Positions 1 to 8,500 of a DNA stretch of 9,226 nucleotides are shown in pieces. The number at the start of each line of letters is the position of its first letter. The first letter of the stretch is position 1. Made by a program: the position numbers and the translations under genes. The DNA is taken from positions 1 through 9,226 of the forward strand of contig JBIIDT010000100.1 in NCBI GenBank assembly GCA_044238145.1, given 5' to 3'. Under the pieces are notes generated by a model. The model was not told where the DNA came from. It did not search any database and saw only the letters and a list, made by a program, of their open reading frames with translations. This DNA comes from QWPN01 sp044238145 (GTDB lineage: Bacteria; Planctomycetota; Planctomycetia; Pirellulales; UBA1268).

Positions 1-41
1 GTCGGGCCAGCCACGGCACCGACGGCCCCGGCCCGCCATGA
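1..41 (+). CDS. Possible C-terminal end of an upstream gene (partial)
   Basis: Reading frame 3 is open from the window edge and ends at a TGA at 39-41, giving a short C-terminus that ends DGPGPP. This TGA overlaps the ATG of the lactonase gene at 38-40 in an ATGA arrangement, a common junction between co-translated genes. Only about 12 codons are visible, so no family can be assigned. The frame could be open by chance in such GC-rich DNA. The overlap is seen directly; that it is a real gene end is inferred. Confidence 0.3.
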   Translation, partial: RASHGTDGPGPP

Positions 42-868
42 ACATCGACGCCCACCAGCATTTCTGGCGATACGCGCCCGCGGACTATCCGTGGATCGGT
101 GCCGGCATGGAGCGGCTGGCCCGCGATTACCTTCCCGCCGACTTGGCGGCGGTCGCGCGGCCCGCGGGGATCGCCGGCTCCGTCGCCGTGCAGGCGCGGC
201 AGTCGCTCGCCGAGAGCCGGTGGCTCCTGACGCTCGCGGCGGCCGAGCCGTTCATCAGGGGCGTCGTCGGCTGGGTGGACCTGCGGAGCCCGCGGGTCGC
301 CGAGGACCTCGCTCCGCTCGCCGCCGATCCTCGGTTCGTGGGTGTGCGGCACGTCGTGCAGGACGAGCCCGACCCGCGGTTCGTCCTGGGCGCGGAGTTC
401 GTCCGCGGCCTGCGGCACCTCGCGCCACTGGGCCTGGCCTACGACCTGCTGCTCTACCCGCACCAGCTGCCCGCCGCGGTCGAACTCGCCGACCTGCTGC
501 CCGAGCAGTCGTTCATCCTCGACCACCTCGCCAAGCCGCGGGTCGAGGCGGGCGAACTCGAGCCCTGGCGTCGCGACGTCACGGCGCTCGCCCGGCGGCC
601 GAACGTGTGTTGCAAGCTGTCGGGGCTCGTCACCGAGGCCGCCTGGAGGGGTTGGCGACGGTCCGACTTCACGCCCTACCTGGAGGTGGCCGTGGCCGCC
701 TTCGGCCCGGAGCGGTTGATGTTCGGCAGCGACTGGCCCGTCTGCCTGCTGGCGGCGGAGTATGCGGACGTCGCGGGAATCGTGGGCGACTTCGTCGGTC
801 GCCTGTCGGCCGCCGAGCAGGCGGCGATCCGCGGCGGCACGGCCGCCAGGTGGTACCGGCTGGCCTAG
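38..868 (+). CDS. Amidohydrolase-family sugar lactonase (L-fuconolactonase / L-rhamnonolactonase-like)
   Basis: This is a 276-residue TIM-barrel hydrolase of the amidohydrolase-2 (COG3618) type, the usual full length for the family. The N-terminus has the metal-site HxH motif (H6 and H8 in IDAHQHFW). GVRH follows at 102-105, LDHLAKP with H163 at 161-167, CKLSGL at 192-197 and the C-terminal FGSDWP with D232 at 229-234. These are the hallmark blocks of enzymes that hydrolyse aldonolactones such as L-fucono- or L-rhamnono-1,4-lactone to the free acid in the cytoplasm. There is no signal peptide. The ATG at 38 is chosen because the HxH motif normally lies within the first ten residues, although the frame stays open to the window edge. 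No good Shine-Dalgarno is visible, and the ATGA overlap with a possible upstream gene suggests translational coupling. The exact substrate is not determined: fuconolactone, rhamnonolactone, galactarolactone and pyrone dicarboxylate lactonases share these motifs. Confidence 0.9.
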   Translation: MNIDAHQHFWRYAPADYPWIGAGMERLARDYLPADLAAVARPAGIAGSVAVQARQSLAESRWLLTLAAAEPFIRGVVGWVDLRSPRVAEDLAPLAADPRFVGVRHVVQDEPDPRFVLGAEFVRGLRHLAPLGLAYDLLLYPHQLPAAVELADLLPEQSFILDHLAKPRVEAGELEPWRRDVTALARRPNVCCKLSGLVTEAAWRGWRRSDFTPYLEVAVAAFGPERLMFGSDWPVCLLAAEYADVAGIVGDFVGRLSAAEQAAIRGGTAARWYRLA

Positions 869-897
869 CAGCATGGGGAACGCGTCTGCCGCCGGAT

Positions 898-911
898 GCG
901 GGGCTTCCCGC
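898..911 (+). terminator. Weak hairpin after the lactonase gene
   Basis: A perfect 5-base GC stem (GCGGG, loop GCTT, CCCGC) begins 30 bases after the lactonase stop. It has no T-tract behind it, so it is at best a weak or factor-assisted terminator. It may also be a chance hairpin in GC-rich DNA. Confidence 0.2.
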
Positions 912-931
912 GGTCCAGGGCGGCCAGGCGA

Positions 932-946
932 TGCTTCCGCGAGGCA
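932..946. repeat. Short inverted repeat just upstream of the possible -10 element
   Basis: TGCTTC, a CGC spacer, then GAGGCA form a six-pair arm with one G-U wobble, ending five bases before TACACT at 952. Its position, roughly where a -35 element would lie, would suit an operator, but the arms are short and no regulator gene is nearby. The repeat is seen directly; any regulatory role is inferred. Confidence 0.2.
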
Positions 947-1030
947 GCGGCTACACTGTCGCGCTCGGATCCCCGGCCCCTGCAGGCTGAGGTTCCGCAG
1001 CCGCCATCGAGCCCCTGAGACACGCACGGC

Positions 1031-2392
1031 ATGCGCTTCCGCTCCCCGCGGGACATCCCGCTCCTGCCATGGCTGGCGACCGCGATCCTGTGCGTGGGCT
1101 GCGGGGGCTGCCGCCGACCGGCACCACCGCCGGCGGCGACCGTCTCCGAGGTGGTCGCCACCGCCCCCCGCACCGCCAAGGTGCCCGAGTATCTTGAGGT
1201 CACGGGCCGGATCGACGCCCAGTTGGTCGTCGACATCCGCAGCCGGGTCACCGGCTATCTCACGAAGGTGGCGTTTCGCGACGGCCAGTTCGTGGCGCAG
1301 GGAGACCCGCTCTACGAGATCGACGTCCGGCCTTCGCAGGCCCGCCTCGACGAGGCGGCCGGCACCATCGAGCAACTCCTCGGCGAGCAGCGGTTCCTCA
1401 CGGTGCAGGTGGAACGCTACGAAAAGCTGGTCGCGAAGGGGGCGGCGAGCCGGCAGGACTTCGACAGCTACAAGGCGAAGCTGGAGGAAAACGCCGGTGC
1501 CCTGGCGGCGGCCCGGGCGCAGCACGAGGCCGCCCGGCTGAACGTGGAGTTCTGCTCGATCACGGCGCCGATCGCCGGCCAGATCGGCCGCACCCAGATG
1601 CAGGTCGGCAACCTGATCAACCAGGACCAGACCACGCTGACCACGATCGTGTCGATCGACCCGATCTTCGTCTACTTCAACGTCGATGAGCCGACGCTCG
1701 TCCGGGTCATGAGCCACGCCCGGGAATCCGGCCGTGGACTCGGTGTCGGTGCGAACGAGACGGTGGTCGACCTGGGGCTGGTGGACGACGTGAACCGCGC
1801 CTACCCGCATCGCAGCCGGGTCGACTTCCTCAACAACCAGGTCGACACGAAGACCGCGACGATCACCATGCGCGGCCGGCTCGACAACCCGTATTCCGCG
1901 GACCCCGCGGCTCCGCGGCCGCCGCTGTTCCGGCCCGGCATGTTCGCCCGCGTGCGGCTCCCGCTGGGGGATCCGGTGGAACGGCTGTTCGTGCCGGAGG
2001 CGGCGGTCGGTAGCAACCAGGACCGAAAGATTCTCTGGCTCGTCGGGGCCGACGACGTGGTCTCGGCCCGCGAGGTGACCATCGGCCAAAAGCTGGGCAC
2101 CTGGATCGCCGTGGCGGCGACCGACGCCACGCGACCGCTCACGACGGCGGATCGGATCGTGGTCCGCGGCCTGCAGCGGTGCCGGGAGGGGAAGCCGGTC
2201 AAGCCCGTCGCCGCCGACGAAGGCGGCCTTGATCTGGCCAGCTTCGTCGTGCCGCCGCCGCCGGCGAACCCACCCGCGCAACCAGCCGCCGCCCCCACGT
2301 CGCCGTCGCCACCGGAACCGCCGGCCGCCCCCCGGCCCGTACCCGCGCCCGCGGTGGAGTCGCTGCCGGCCCCGGGCGAGCCGTCGTCGTGA
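1031..2392 (+). CDS. RND efflux periplasmic adaptor (membrane fusion protein), MexE/OqxA-like
   Basis: This 453-residue adaptor would bridge the inner-membrane RND pump and an outer-membrane channel. Residues 1-27 form a signal sequence ending in CVGCGGC. C24 or C27 is the likely lipidated cysteine, though neither has an ideal lipobox. The first lipoyl half lies at about 66-98 (RSRVTGYL, then FRDGQFVAQGD). An alpha-hairpin spans about 100-173 and carries the TolC-docking RLS motif R129-x3-L133-x6-S140, as in AcrA. The second lipoyl half is at about 174-205 (APIAGQIGR, QVGNLI), the beta-barrel at about 207-310 (DPIFVYFNVDE, RPGMFARVRLP) and the membrane-proximal domain at about 311-390. A Pro/Ala-rich tail of about 48 residues (406-453) is extra compared with AcrA or MexA. 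An in-frame TGA at 1016-1018 makes ATG 1031 the first possible ATG start; no Shine-Dalgarno is evident. The stop overlaps the next gene as GTGA. Confidence 0.95.
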   Translation: MRFRSPRDIPLLPWLATAILCVGCGGCRRPAPPPAATVSEVVATAPRTAKVPEYLEVTGRIDAQLVVDIRSRVTGYLTKVAFRDGQFVAQGDPLYEIDVRPSQARLDEAAGTIEQLLGEQRFLTVQVERYEKLVAKGAASRQDFDSYKAKLEENAGALAAARAQHEAARLNVEFCSITAPIAGQIGRTQMQVGNLINQDQTTLTTIVSIDPIFVYFNVDEPTLVRVMSHARESGRGLGVGANETVVDLGLVDDVNRAYPHRSRVDFLNNQVDTKTATITMRGRLDNPYSADPAAPRPPLFRPGMFARVRLPLGDPVERLFVPEAAVGSNQDRKILWLVGADDVVSAREVTIGQKLGTWIAVAATDATRPLTTADRIVVRGLQRCREGKPVKPVAADEGGLDLASFVVPPPPANPPAQPAAAPTSPSPPEPPAAPRPVPAPAVESLPAPGEPSS

Positions 2393-5300
2393 TCTCGCGA
2401 TTCTTCATCCACCGGCCGATCTTCGCGGCGGTGATTTCGATCGTGATCACGCTGGCCGGCGGCGTGAGCCTCTTGTCGCTGCCGATCTCGCTCTTTCCGC
2501 CGATCGCTCCGCCGATCGTGCAGGTCTACTGCTCGTACCCCGGCGCCAACGCCGCGGTCGTGACCGACACGATCGCCGCCCCGATCGAGCAGCAGGTGAA
2601 CGGCGTCGATCGGCTGCTCTACATGCAGTCGCAGGCGACCAACGACGGGGCCTACGTGCTGCAGCTGACCTTCGAGGTCGGAGCCGACGCCAATCTGGCG
2701 CTCGTGCAGACCCAGAATCGCGTCCAGTTGGCGATGCCGCTGCTGCCCTCCGTCGTGCAGAAGCAGGGCGTGAGCATCAAGAAGCGGTCGCCCGACATCC
2801 TGATGACGGTCGACCTGATCTCGCCCGACGGGCGGTACGACGACCTGTTCATGAGCAACTATGCCACCGTGCAGCTCCGCGACGAACTGCTGCGCTGCCC
2901 GGGCGTCGGCGACATCCTCCTGCTCGGGCAGCGAGACTATTCGATGCGGATCTGGCTCGATCCCCAACAGCTCGCCTCGCGGGGGCTGACGTCCAACGAC
3001 GCTCGCGACGCGATCGCCGCGCAGAACGTGCCGGTGCTCGGCGGCATCAGCGGCCAGCCGCCGGCGGCCGCGGGGCAGCAGCTCGAGCTCGCCGTGGCCG
3101 CCACCGGCATGCTCTCGACGCCCGAGGAGTTCGGGGCGATCGTGATCCGTGCCGACGCCTCCGTGCCGGGCACGCCCGTGGTCCGGTTGCGGGACGTCGC
3201 CCGGATCGAGCTGGGGGCGGCCGGCTACGACCAGAGCTGTCGCTACAACGGCAAGGCGGTGGTGGGACTCGCCGTCTTCCAGCTGCCCGACACCAATGCA
3301 CTCGAGTGCTCGTGGGCGGTGCAGGCGAAGATGAAGGAGCTCGCGACAAGGTTTCCGGTCGGCCTCGAATACGTGATCGCCTACGACACGACTCCGTTCA
3401 TCACCGAGTCGATCCTGGAGGTGGTGAAGACGCTCCGCGAGGCGATCCTGCTCGTGGCGCTGGTGGTGCTGCTGTTCCTGCAGAGCTGGCGGGCGACCCT
3501 GATCCCGCTCATCGCCGTGCCGGTCGCGATCGTGGGCACGTTCGCCGCCATGGCGGCCATGGGCTTCAGCCTCAACACGCTCTCGCTGTTCGGCCTCGTG
3601 CTCGCGATCGGGATCGTGGTGGACGACGCGATCGTCGTGGTCGAGAACGTCGAGCGCTGGATCGCGCAGGGGCTCGAGCCCCATGCGGCGGCGGAGAAGG
3701 CGATGGCCGAGGTGACCGGTCCGGTGATCGGCGTGGCGGCCGTGCTCTCGGCGGTGTTCGTGCCCTGTGCCTTCATCGGCGGCGTCACCGGCCTGTTCTT
3801 CCGGCAGTTCGCCCTGACGATCGCCGTCTCGACGATCCTCTCGGCGGTCAACTCGCTGACGCTCTCCCCGGCCCTCGCGGCGATCCTCCTGCGGCGCCAC
3901 GACGCGCCGCCCGATCCGGTCGAGTGGTTTCTCGACCGGGTGCTCGGGCCGATCTTCCGGGGCTTCAACTGGCTGTTCGACGCAGTCAGTGGCGGCTATG
4001 CGCGGGGCGTGGCCGCGTTCCTGGGCCGCGGGCGGCTGGTGATGATCGCCTACCTCGGCCTGGTGCTCGTCACCTGGCGGGTCCTGGCCTGGTATCCGCA
4101 GGGCTTCGTGCCGCTCCAGGATCAGCGGTATCTGATCGCCACGGTTCAGTTGCCCGACGGCGCGGGCGTGCAGCGGACCACCGAGGTGCTGGACCGTGTC
4201 GACGCGCTGGCCCGGTCGGTGCCCGGCATCGCCGACACGTTCACCGTCGCGGGAATGTCGCTGATCTACAACGCGAACGGCCCCCACTGGGGCTCGCTGT
4301 TTCTGATGCTCGACGAGTACGAACACCGCCGCACCCCGGAGACCTCGATGTTCGGCGTCATCCGGGCCTTCCGCGAACGGTGCCGGAAGGAGATTCCCGA
4401 TGCGGAAGTGGGCGTCTATCCGCCGCCGCCGGTGAAGGGGCTGGGTATGGCGGGCGGGTTCAAGTTCTACCTGCAGGATCGCGGCAGCATGGGGCCGCAG
4501 GTCATGCAGGAGGCGAGCGAAAAGATGGTGGCCACGATGGAGGGCTGGAAGCTGCCGTTCGTGGTGGGCAGCTACCGGGCCGACTCGCCGCAGTATTTCC
4601 TCGACATCGACCGCGACAAGATCCGCTCGCTCGGGATCCCGGTGTCGTCGGTCTTCGCCGCGCTGCAGATGGACGTGGGCTCCGTGTACGTCAACAACTT
4701 CAGCCGCTTCGGCCGGTCGTGGCAGGTGAAGGTGATGGCCGACGAGGGCTTTCGCAGTCGCCTCGAGGATCTGGGCGAGTTGAAGGTGGCGACCCGCGAC
4801 GGCGGGATGGTGCCGCTGGCGACCGTGATGACCGTCCGACAGTCGATGGGGCCGGCCATCCTGATGCGGTACAACCTCTACCCGGCCGCCCCGATCACCG
4901 GGATCCCCAACCCCTTCGAGGGCAGCTCGGTGCTCATCGATCGAGTGGCCGCGACCACGAGCGACCAGCTCCCCGAGAGCTTCTCTTACGAATGGTCGGA
5001 GGTGTTCCTGCTGCAGATCGCGGCGGGCAACACGGCCGCGGTGCTGCTCGGGCTGGGCGTGATGCTCGTGTTCCTCGTGCTCGCGGCACTCTACGAGAGC
5101 TGGTCGTTGCCGCTGGCGGTGATCCTCGTGGTGCCGCTGTGCCTGCTGGCGGCGGTCGTCGGGCTGGTGGTGGCGAAACTGCCGATCGACATCCTGGCGC
5201 AGGTCGGGCTCGTCGTGCTGGTCGGCCTGGCCAGCAAGAACGCGATCCTGATCGTGGAGTTCGCCCGCCAGCTTCAGTCCGAGGGGCACGACGCCCGTTC

Positions 5301-5553
5301 GGCCGCGGCCACGGCCAGCCGGCTGCGGCTGCGGCCGATCCTCATGACCTCGCTGGCCTTCATCCTCGGTGTGCTGCCGCTGGTGCTGGCGCGGGGCGCG
5401 GGCGCCGAGCTCCGCTGGTCGCTGGGGATCACGGTGTTCGCCGGTATGATCGGCGTGACGTTGTTCGGCATCTTCCTGACGCCGGTGTTCTACGAGATCC
5501 TCGCCCGGCTCGGCGACTGGCTGAAGCGCGTGGCCCCGGAAGGGGAGCGGTGA
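2389..5553 (+). CDS. RND multidrug efflux permease 1 (HAE1 family, MexF/OqxB-like)
   Basis: This 1054-residue inner-membrane proton/drug antiporter has the normal HAE1 length. It starts at GTG 2389, overlapping the adaptor stop by four bases, and the resulting MISRFFIHRPIF is the canonical RND N-terminus. A weak GGGCGAG lies eight bases upstream. TM1 is at about 10-30, TM2-TM6 at about 350-500, TM7 at about 550-570 and TM8-TM12 at about 885-1035, with two large periplasmic porter/docking loops between. The proton relay is complete: D412 and D413 in TM4 (VVDDAIVVVENVERW), K950 in TM10 (ASKNAILIVEF), R980 and T987 in TM11 (RLRPILMTS), matching AcrB D407/D408, K940, R971 and T978. PPPPVKGLGMAGGFKF near 678-693 is typical of the MexF/OqxB branch. 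By eye, AcrB pocket residues F136, F178, F615 and F617 are replaced (I137, L179, and M/L in the switch loop), while F618 and F638 match F610 and F628. The substrate is unknown. The next gene encodes a close paralogue. Confidence 0.96.
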   Translation: MISRFFIHRPIFAAVISIVITLAGGVSLLSLPISLFPPIAPPIVQVYCSYPGANAAVVTDTIAAPIEQQVNGVDRLLYMQSQATNDGAYVLQLTFEVGADANLALVQTQNRVQLAMPLLPSVVQKQGVSIKKRSPDILMTVDLISPDGRYDDLFMSNYATVQLRDELLRCPGVGDILLLGQRDYSMRIWLDPQQLASRGLTSNDARDAIAAQNVPVLGGISGQPPAAAGQQLELAVAATGMLSTPEEFGAIVIRADASVPGTPVVRLRDVARIELGAAGYDQSCRYNGKAVVGLAVFQLPDTNALECSWAVQAKMKELATRFPVGLEYVIAYDTTPFITESILEVVKTLREAILLVALVVLLFLQSWRATLIPLIAVPVAIVGTFAAMAAMGFSLNTLSLFGLVLAIGIVVDDAIVVVENVERWIAQGLEPHAAAEKAMAEVTGPVIGVAAVLSAVFVPCAFIGGVTGLFFRQFALTIAVSTILSAVNSLTLSPALAAILLRRHDAPPDPVEWFLDRVLGPIFRGFNWLFDAVSGGYARGVAAFLGRGRLVMIAYLGLVLVTWRVLAWYPQGFVPLQDQRYLIATVQLPDGAGVQRTTEVLDRVDALARSVPGIADTFTVAGMSLIYNANGPHWGSLFLMLDEYEHRRTPETSMFGVIRAFRERCRKEIPDAEVGVYPPPPVKGLGMAGGFKFYLQDRGSMGPQVMQEASEKMVATMEGWKLPFVVGSYRADSPQYFLDIDRDKIRSLGIPVSSVFAALQMDVGSVYVNNFSRFGRSWQVKVMADEGFRSRLEDLGELKVATRDGGMVPLATVMTVRQSMGPAILMRYNLYPAAPITGIPNPFEGSSVLIDRVAATTSDQLPESFSYEWSEVFLLQIAAGNTAAVLLGLGVMLVFLVLAALYESWSLPLAVILVVPLCLLAAVVGLVVAKLPIDILAQVGLVVLVGLASKNAILIVEFARQLQSEGHDARSAAATASRLRLRPILMTSLAFILGVLPLVLARGAGAELRWSLGITVFAGMIGVTLFGIFLTPVFYEILARLGDWLKRVAPEGER
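2565..2597 (+). repeat. 33-base exact direct repeat, copy in permease 1 (partner at 5734-5766)
   Basis: The DNA here is identical over 33 bases to 5734-5766. Both copies encode the periplasmic motif DTIAAPIEQQV after TM1. The identity includes third codon positions. It reflects the paralogy of the two permease genes and could serve as a site for recombination or gene conversion. Confidence 0.85.
5234..5267 (+). repeat. 34-base exact direct repeat, copy in permease 1 (partner at 8448-8481)
   Basis: The DNA here is identical over 34 bases to 8448-8481. Both copies encode the TM10 proton-relay lysine motif KNAILIVEFAR. A further 30-base identity links 5462-5491 with 8676-8705 near the two C-termini. 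All sit at equivalent positions in the two permease genes, so recombination between them would delete roughly one gene length and leave an in-frame hybrid. Confidence 0.85.
5538..5547 (+). promoter_or_regulatory. Ribosome binding site of the second permease
   Basis: A purine-rich GGAAGGGGAG lies inside the last codons of the first permease gene, ten bases before ATG 5558. It is the clearest Shine-Dalgarno-like element in the window. It supports this start and suggests that the second permease is translated efficiently on its own as well as by coupling. Confidence 0.5.
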
Positions 5554-5557
5554 GCGG

Positions 5558-8500
5558 ATGATCGCACGATTCTTCATCGACCGGCCGATCTTCGCGTCGG
5601 TGATCTCGATCGTGCTGGTACTCTGCGGCGGCGTCGCCGCGCTCACGCTGCCCACGACGCAGTATCCCGACATCACGCCTCCCACGATCGAGGTCTCCAC
5701 CGTCTATCCCGGGGCCAATGCCGAGCTCGTCCGCGACACGATCGCCGCCCCGATCGAGCAGCAGGTCAGCGGCGTGGAAAACGCCATTTCGCTGAGCTCG
5801 CAATGCACCAACGACGGCCGCTACCGGCTGACGGTCACCTTCGAGCCGGGCACCGACCTCAACATGGCCCAGGTGCTCACGCAGGTGCGGGTCACGCTGG
5901 CGATGCCGATCCTGCCCGACCTCGTGCAGCGGGAGGGGGTCGCGGTGCTGAAGAAGTCGCCGGCGGCGATGATGATCGTCAACTTCACCGCGGCGAAAGA
6001 CGCCTCCGGCAGGCCGCTCTACGACGAGGTCTTTCTCTCGAACTACGCCACGATCCAAATTCGCGACGAGCTGCTCCGGGTGGAGGGCATCGGCGACATC
6101 GACTTCATCGGACAGCGCGACTACAGCATGCGGGTGTGGCTCGATCCGGAGAAGATGGCCGCGGTCGGCATCTCGGCGGGCGACATCAGCACCGCCCTCG
6201 AGCGGCAGAACTACCAGATCGCCGCGGGGAGCGTCGGCCAGCAGCCCGCCCCTGCCGGGCAGGCCTTCCAGATCCCGCTCTCGGCCCTGGGCCGGCTGGT
6301 GACGGCCGACGAGTTCGGCGACATCATCGTCAAGGGAGCCGACGCGGAAAGCGGCGGCGTGGCCAGCGTGATCGTGCGGCTGCGGGACGTGGCCCGGGTG
6401 GAACTCGGCGCGCAGTTCTACGACCAGATCTGCCGGCTCGACGGCGAGCCGAGCGTGGGCATGAACATCTACCAGCTGCCAGGCTCCAACGCGATCGCGG
6501 CGGCCGCCGCCGTGCGGGCGAAACTGGCGGCGCTCGCCGAGCGGTTTCCCAAGGGGCTCGAGACCCGGGTCGTCTACGACACCACGCCCTTCATCGAGGA
6601 GTCGAAGGCGGAGGTGCTCAAGACGCTGCGCGACGCGATCATCCTCGTGGCCCTGGTGGTGCTGCTCTTTCTGCAGAACTGGCGGGCCACGCTGATTCCG
6701 CTCATCGCGGTGCCGGTGGCGATCGTGGGCACGTTCGCCTTCATGGCGGGGCTGGGCTTCAGCCTCAACAACCTCTCGCTGTTCGGGCTGGTGCTGGCGA
6801 TCGGGATCGTGGTCGACGACGCGATCGTCGTGGTCGAGAACGTGGAACGCTGGATCGAGCACGGGCTCCCGCCGCGGGAGGCGTCGATCAAGGCGATGGA
6901 GGAGGTGACGGGGCCGGTGATCGGCGTGGCGCTCGTGCTCTGCGCCGTGTTCGTGCCCTGCAGCTTCATCGCGGGCATCGTCGGCCAGTTCTTCCGCCAG
7001 TTCGCCCTGACGATCGCCGTCTCCACGCTCCTGTCGGCGGTCAATTCGCTGACCCTCTCGCCGGCCCTGGCGGCGCTCCTGCTCAAGCCCCACGGGGCGC
7101 CGCCCGACGTCGTCGACCGGGCCCTGCGGTTCGCCTGCGGCTGGATCTTCCGCGGCTTCAACGCGGCGTTCGCCGCCATCACGGAGGGCTACGCCTGGCT
7201 GGTGCGGGGCGCTCTGCGGCTGGCCGGGGTGATCCTGCTGGGGTTCGTCGGGCTGCTCGGGCTGACGTGGCTGTTGTTCGCGCAGACCCCCGTGGGCTTC
7301 ATCCCACAGCAGGACAAGGGGTATCTGATCGCCGATGTCGTGCTCCCGGACGGCGCGAGCGTGCAGCGAACCGCGGCAGTGATGGCGGCCCTCGAGCGGC
7401 GGGCCCTCGACGAGCCGGGAGTGGCCCATGCCGTCTCGGTGGCCGGGCGATCGCTGGTGCTCGGTGGCAACGCGCCGAACTGGGGCGCGATGTACGTGAT
7501 GCTCGACGGCTTCGGCGAGCGGCACGGACCAGACACGTCGGCCGACGCGATCGCGGCCCGCCTGCGGGCCGATTGGCAGGCCACGGTGAGCGAGGCCCGG
7601 ATCGAGGTCTTCGGCCCGCCGCCCGTCGACGGTCTCGGCACCGTGGCAGGCTTCAAGCTCGCGGTCGAGGACCGGGGCGATTACGGCCCCGCCCAACTGG
7701 AGCAGGCCGCCGCGGCGCTCGTGCAGGCAGGCCGCGACGACGGCCGTCTGGCGGGCCTGTTCACCAACTACTCCGCCAGCACGCCCTGGCTGTTTCTCGA
7801 CATCGACCGCGACAAGGCCGCGGCGGTCGGCGTGAAGCTCGAAGACCTGTTCGAGACGCTGCAGGTGCAGATGGGCTCGTCGTACATCAACAACTTCAAC
7901 CGCTTCGGCCGGTCGTGGCAGGTCAACCTGCAGGCCGACGCGGACCACCGGGGCGACATTCGCCGCGTCATCGACGCGCTGAAGGTGCCGGGCGTGGACG
8001 GCGATCCGGTGCCGCTCTCGACGCTCGTCCAGGTGAAGGACCGCGTGGGGCCGTCGCTCGTGATGCGGTTCAACCTGTATCCGTCCGCCGCCGTCTACGG
8101 TGAGCCGGCCCCCGGCAACGGCAGCACCTCCGCGCTCGCGGTCGTCCGCGAGCACTTCGACCGGCTGCAGCGGGACGCCACGATCCCGCCGCTGTTCGCC
8201 GCGGAGTGGACCGAGATGGCGTTCATGCAGATCCGCTCGGGGGCCACGGCCACGTTCCTGTTCGTGCTCGGGGTGGTGCTCGTGTTCCTGGTGCTGGCGG
8301 CGCTGTACGAGAGCTGGGCGCTCCCGCTGGCGGTCATCCTCGTCGTGCCGATGTGCCTCCTGTCGGCGCTCGTGGGCATCCGCCAGGCGGGCATGGACAT
8401 CACGATCTTCACGCAGATCGGCTTCGTGGTGCTCGTGGGTCTGGCCTGCAAGAACGCGATCCTGATCGTGGAGTTCGCCCGGCAGCTCACGCACGAGGGC

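Larger units (their letters stand above)
869..1030 (+). promoter_or_regulatory. Intergenic region likely holding the efflux operon promoter
   Basis: This is the only non-coding gap of note in the window, between the lactonase stop and the adaptor start. It contains TACACT at 952-957, a possible -10 element in a GGCTACACTG context, with no convincing -35 about 17 bases upstream. Three small inverted repeats can be read: GCGGG/CCCGC with a 4-base loop (898-911), TGCTTC/GAGGCA with a 3-base loop and one G-U pair (932-946), and GGCTG/CAGCC with an 8-base loop (985-1002). The gap suggests that the pump operon starts its own transcript here. No regulator gene lies in the window. The promoter call is inference from one weak hexamer and the gap itself. 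Confidence 0.35.

Noticed and set aside
91..990. Plus-strand open frame of 299 codons overlapping the lactonase
   Set aside because: It is Arg/Gly/Ala-rich and without motifs, while the other frame has all the conserved amidohydrolase blocks.
2229..5561. Plus-strand open frame of 1110 codons overlapping permease 1
   Set aside because: It is a +1/+2 shadow rich in Arg, Gly and Ala with no recognisable domain; the overlapping frame encodes a complete RND permease.
1801..5700. Minus-strand open frame of 1299 codons opposite the adaptor and permease 1
   Set aside because: Its translation is full of His, Arg, Asp, Glu and Gln with no domain, as expected when GC-rich codons of hydrophobic RND proteins are read in antisense. 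The plus-strand genes have clear family motifs throughout.
5429..8494. Minus-strand open frame of 1021 codons opposite permease 2
   Set aside because: It has the same low-complexity charged composition as the antisense frame opposite permease 1, and similar wording at the equivalent places, because it mirrors a paralogous gene. No start signal or family motif is seen.
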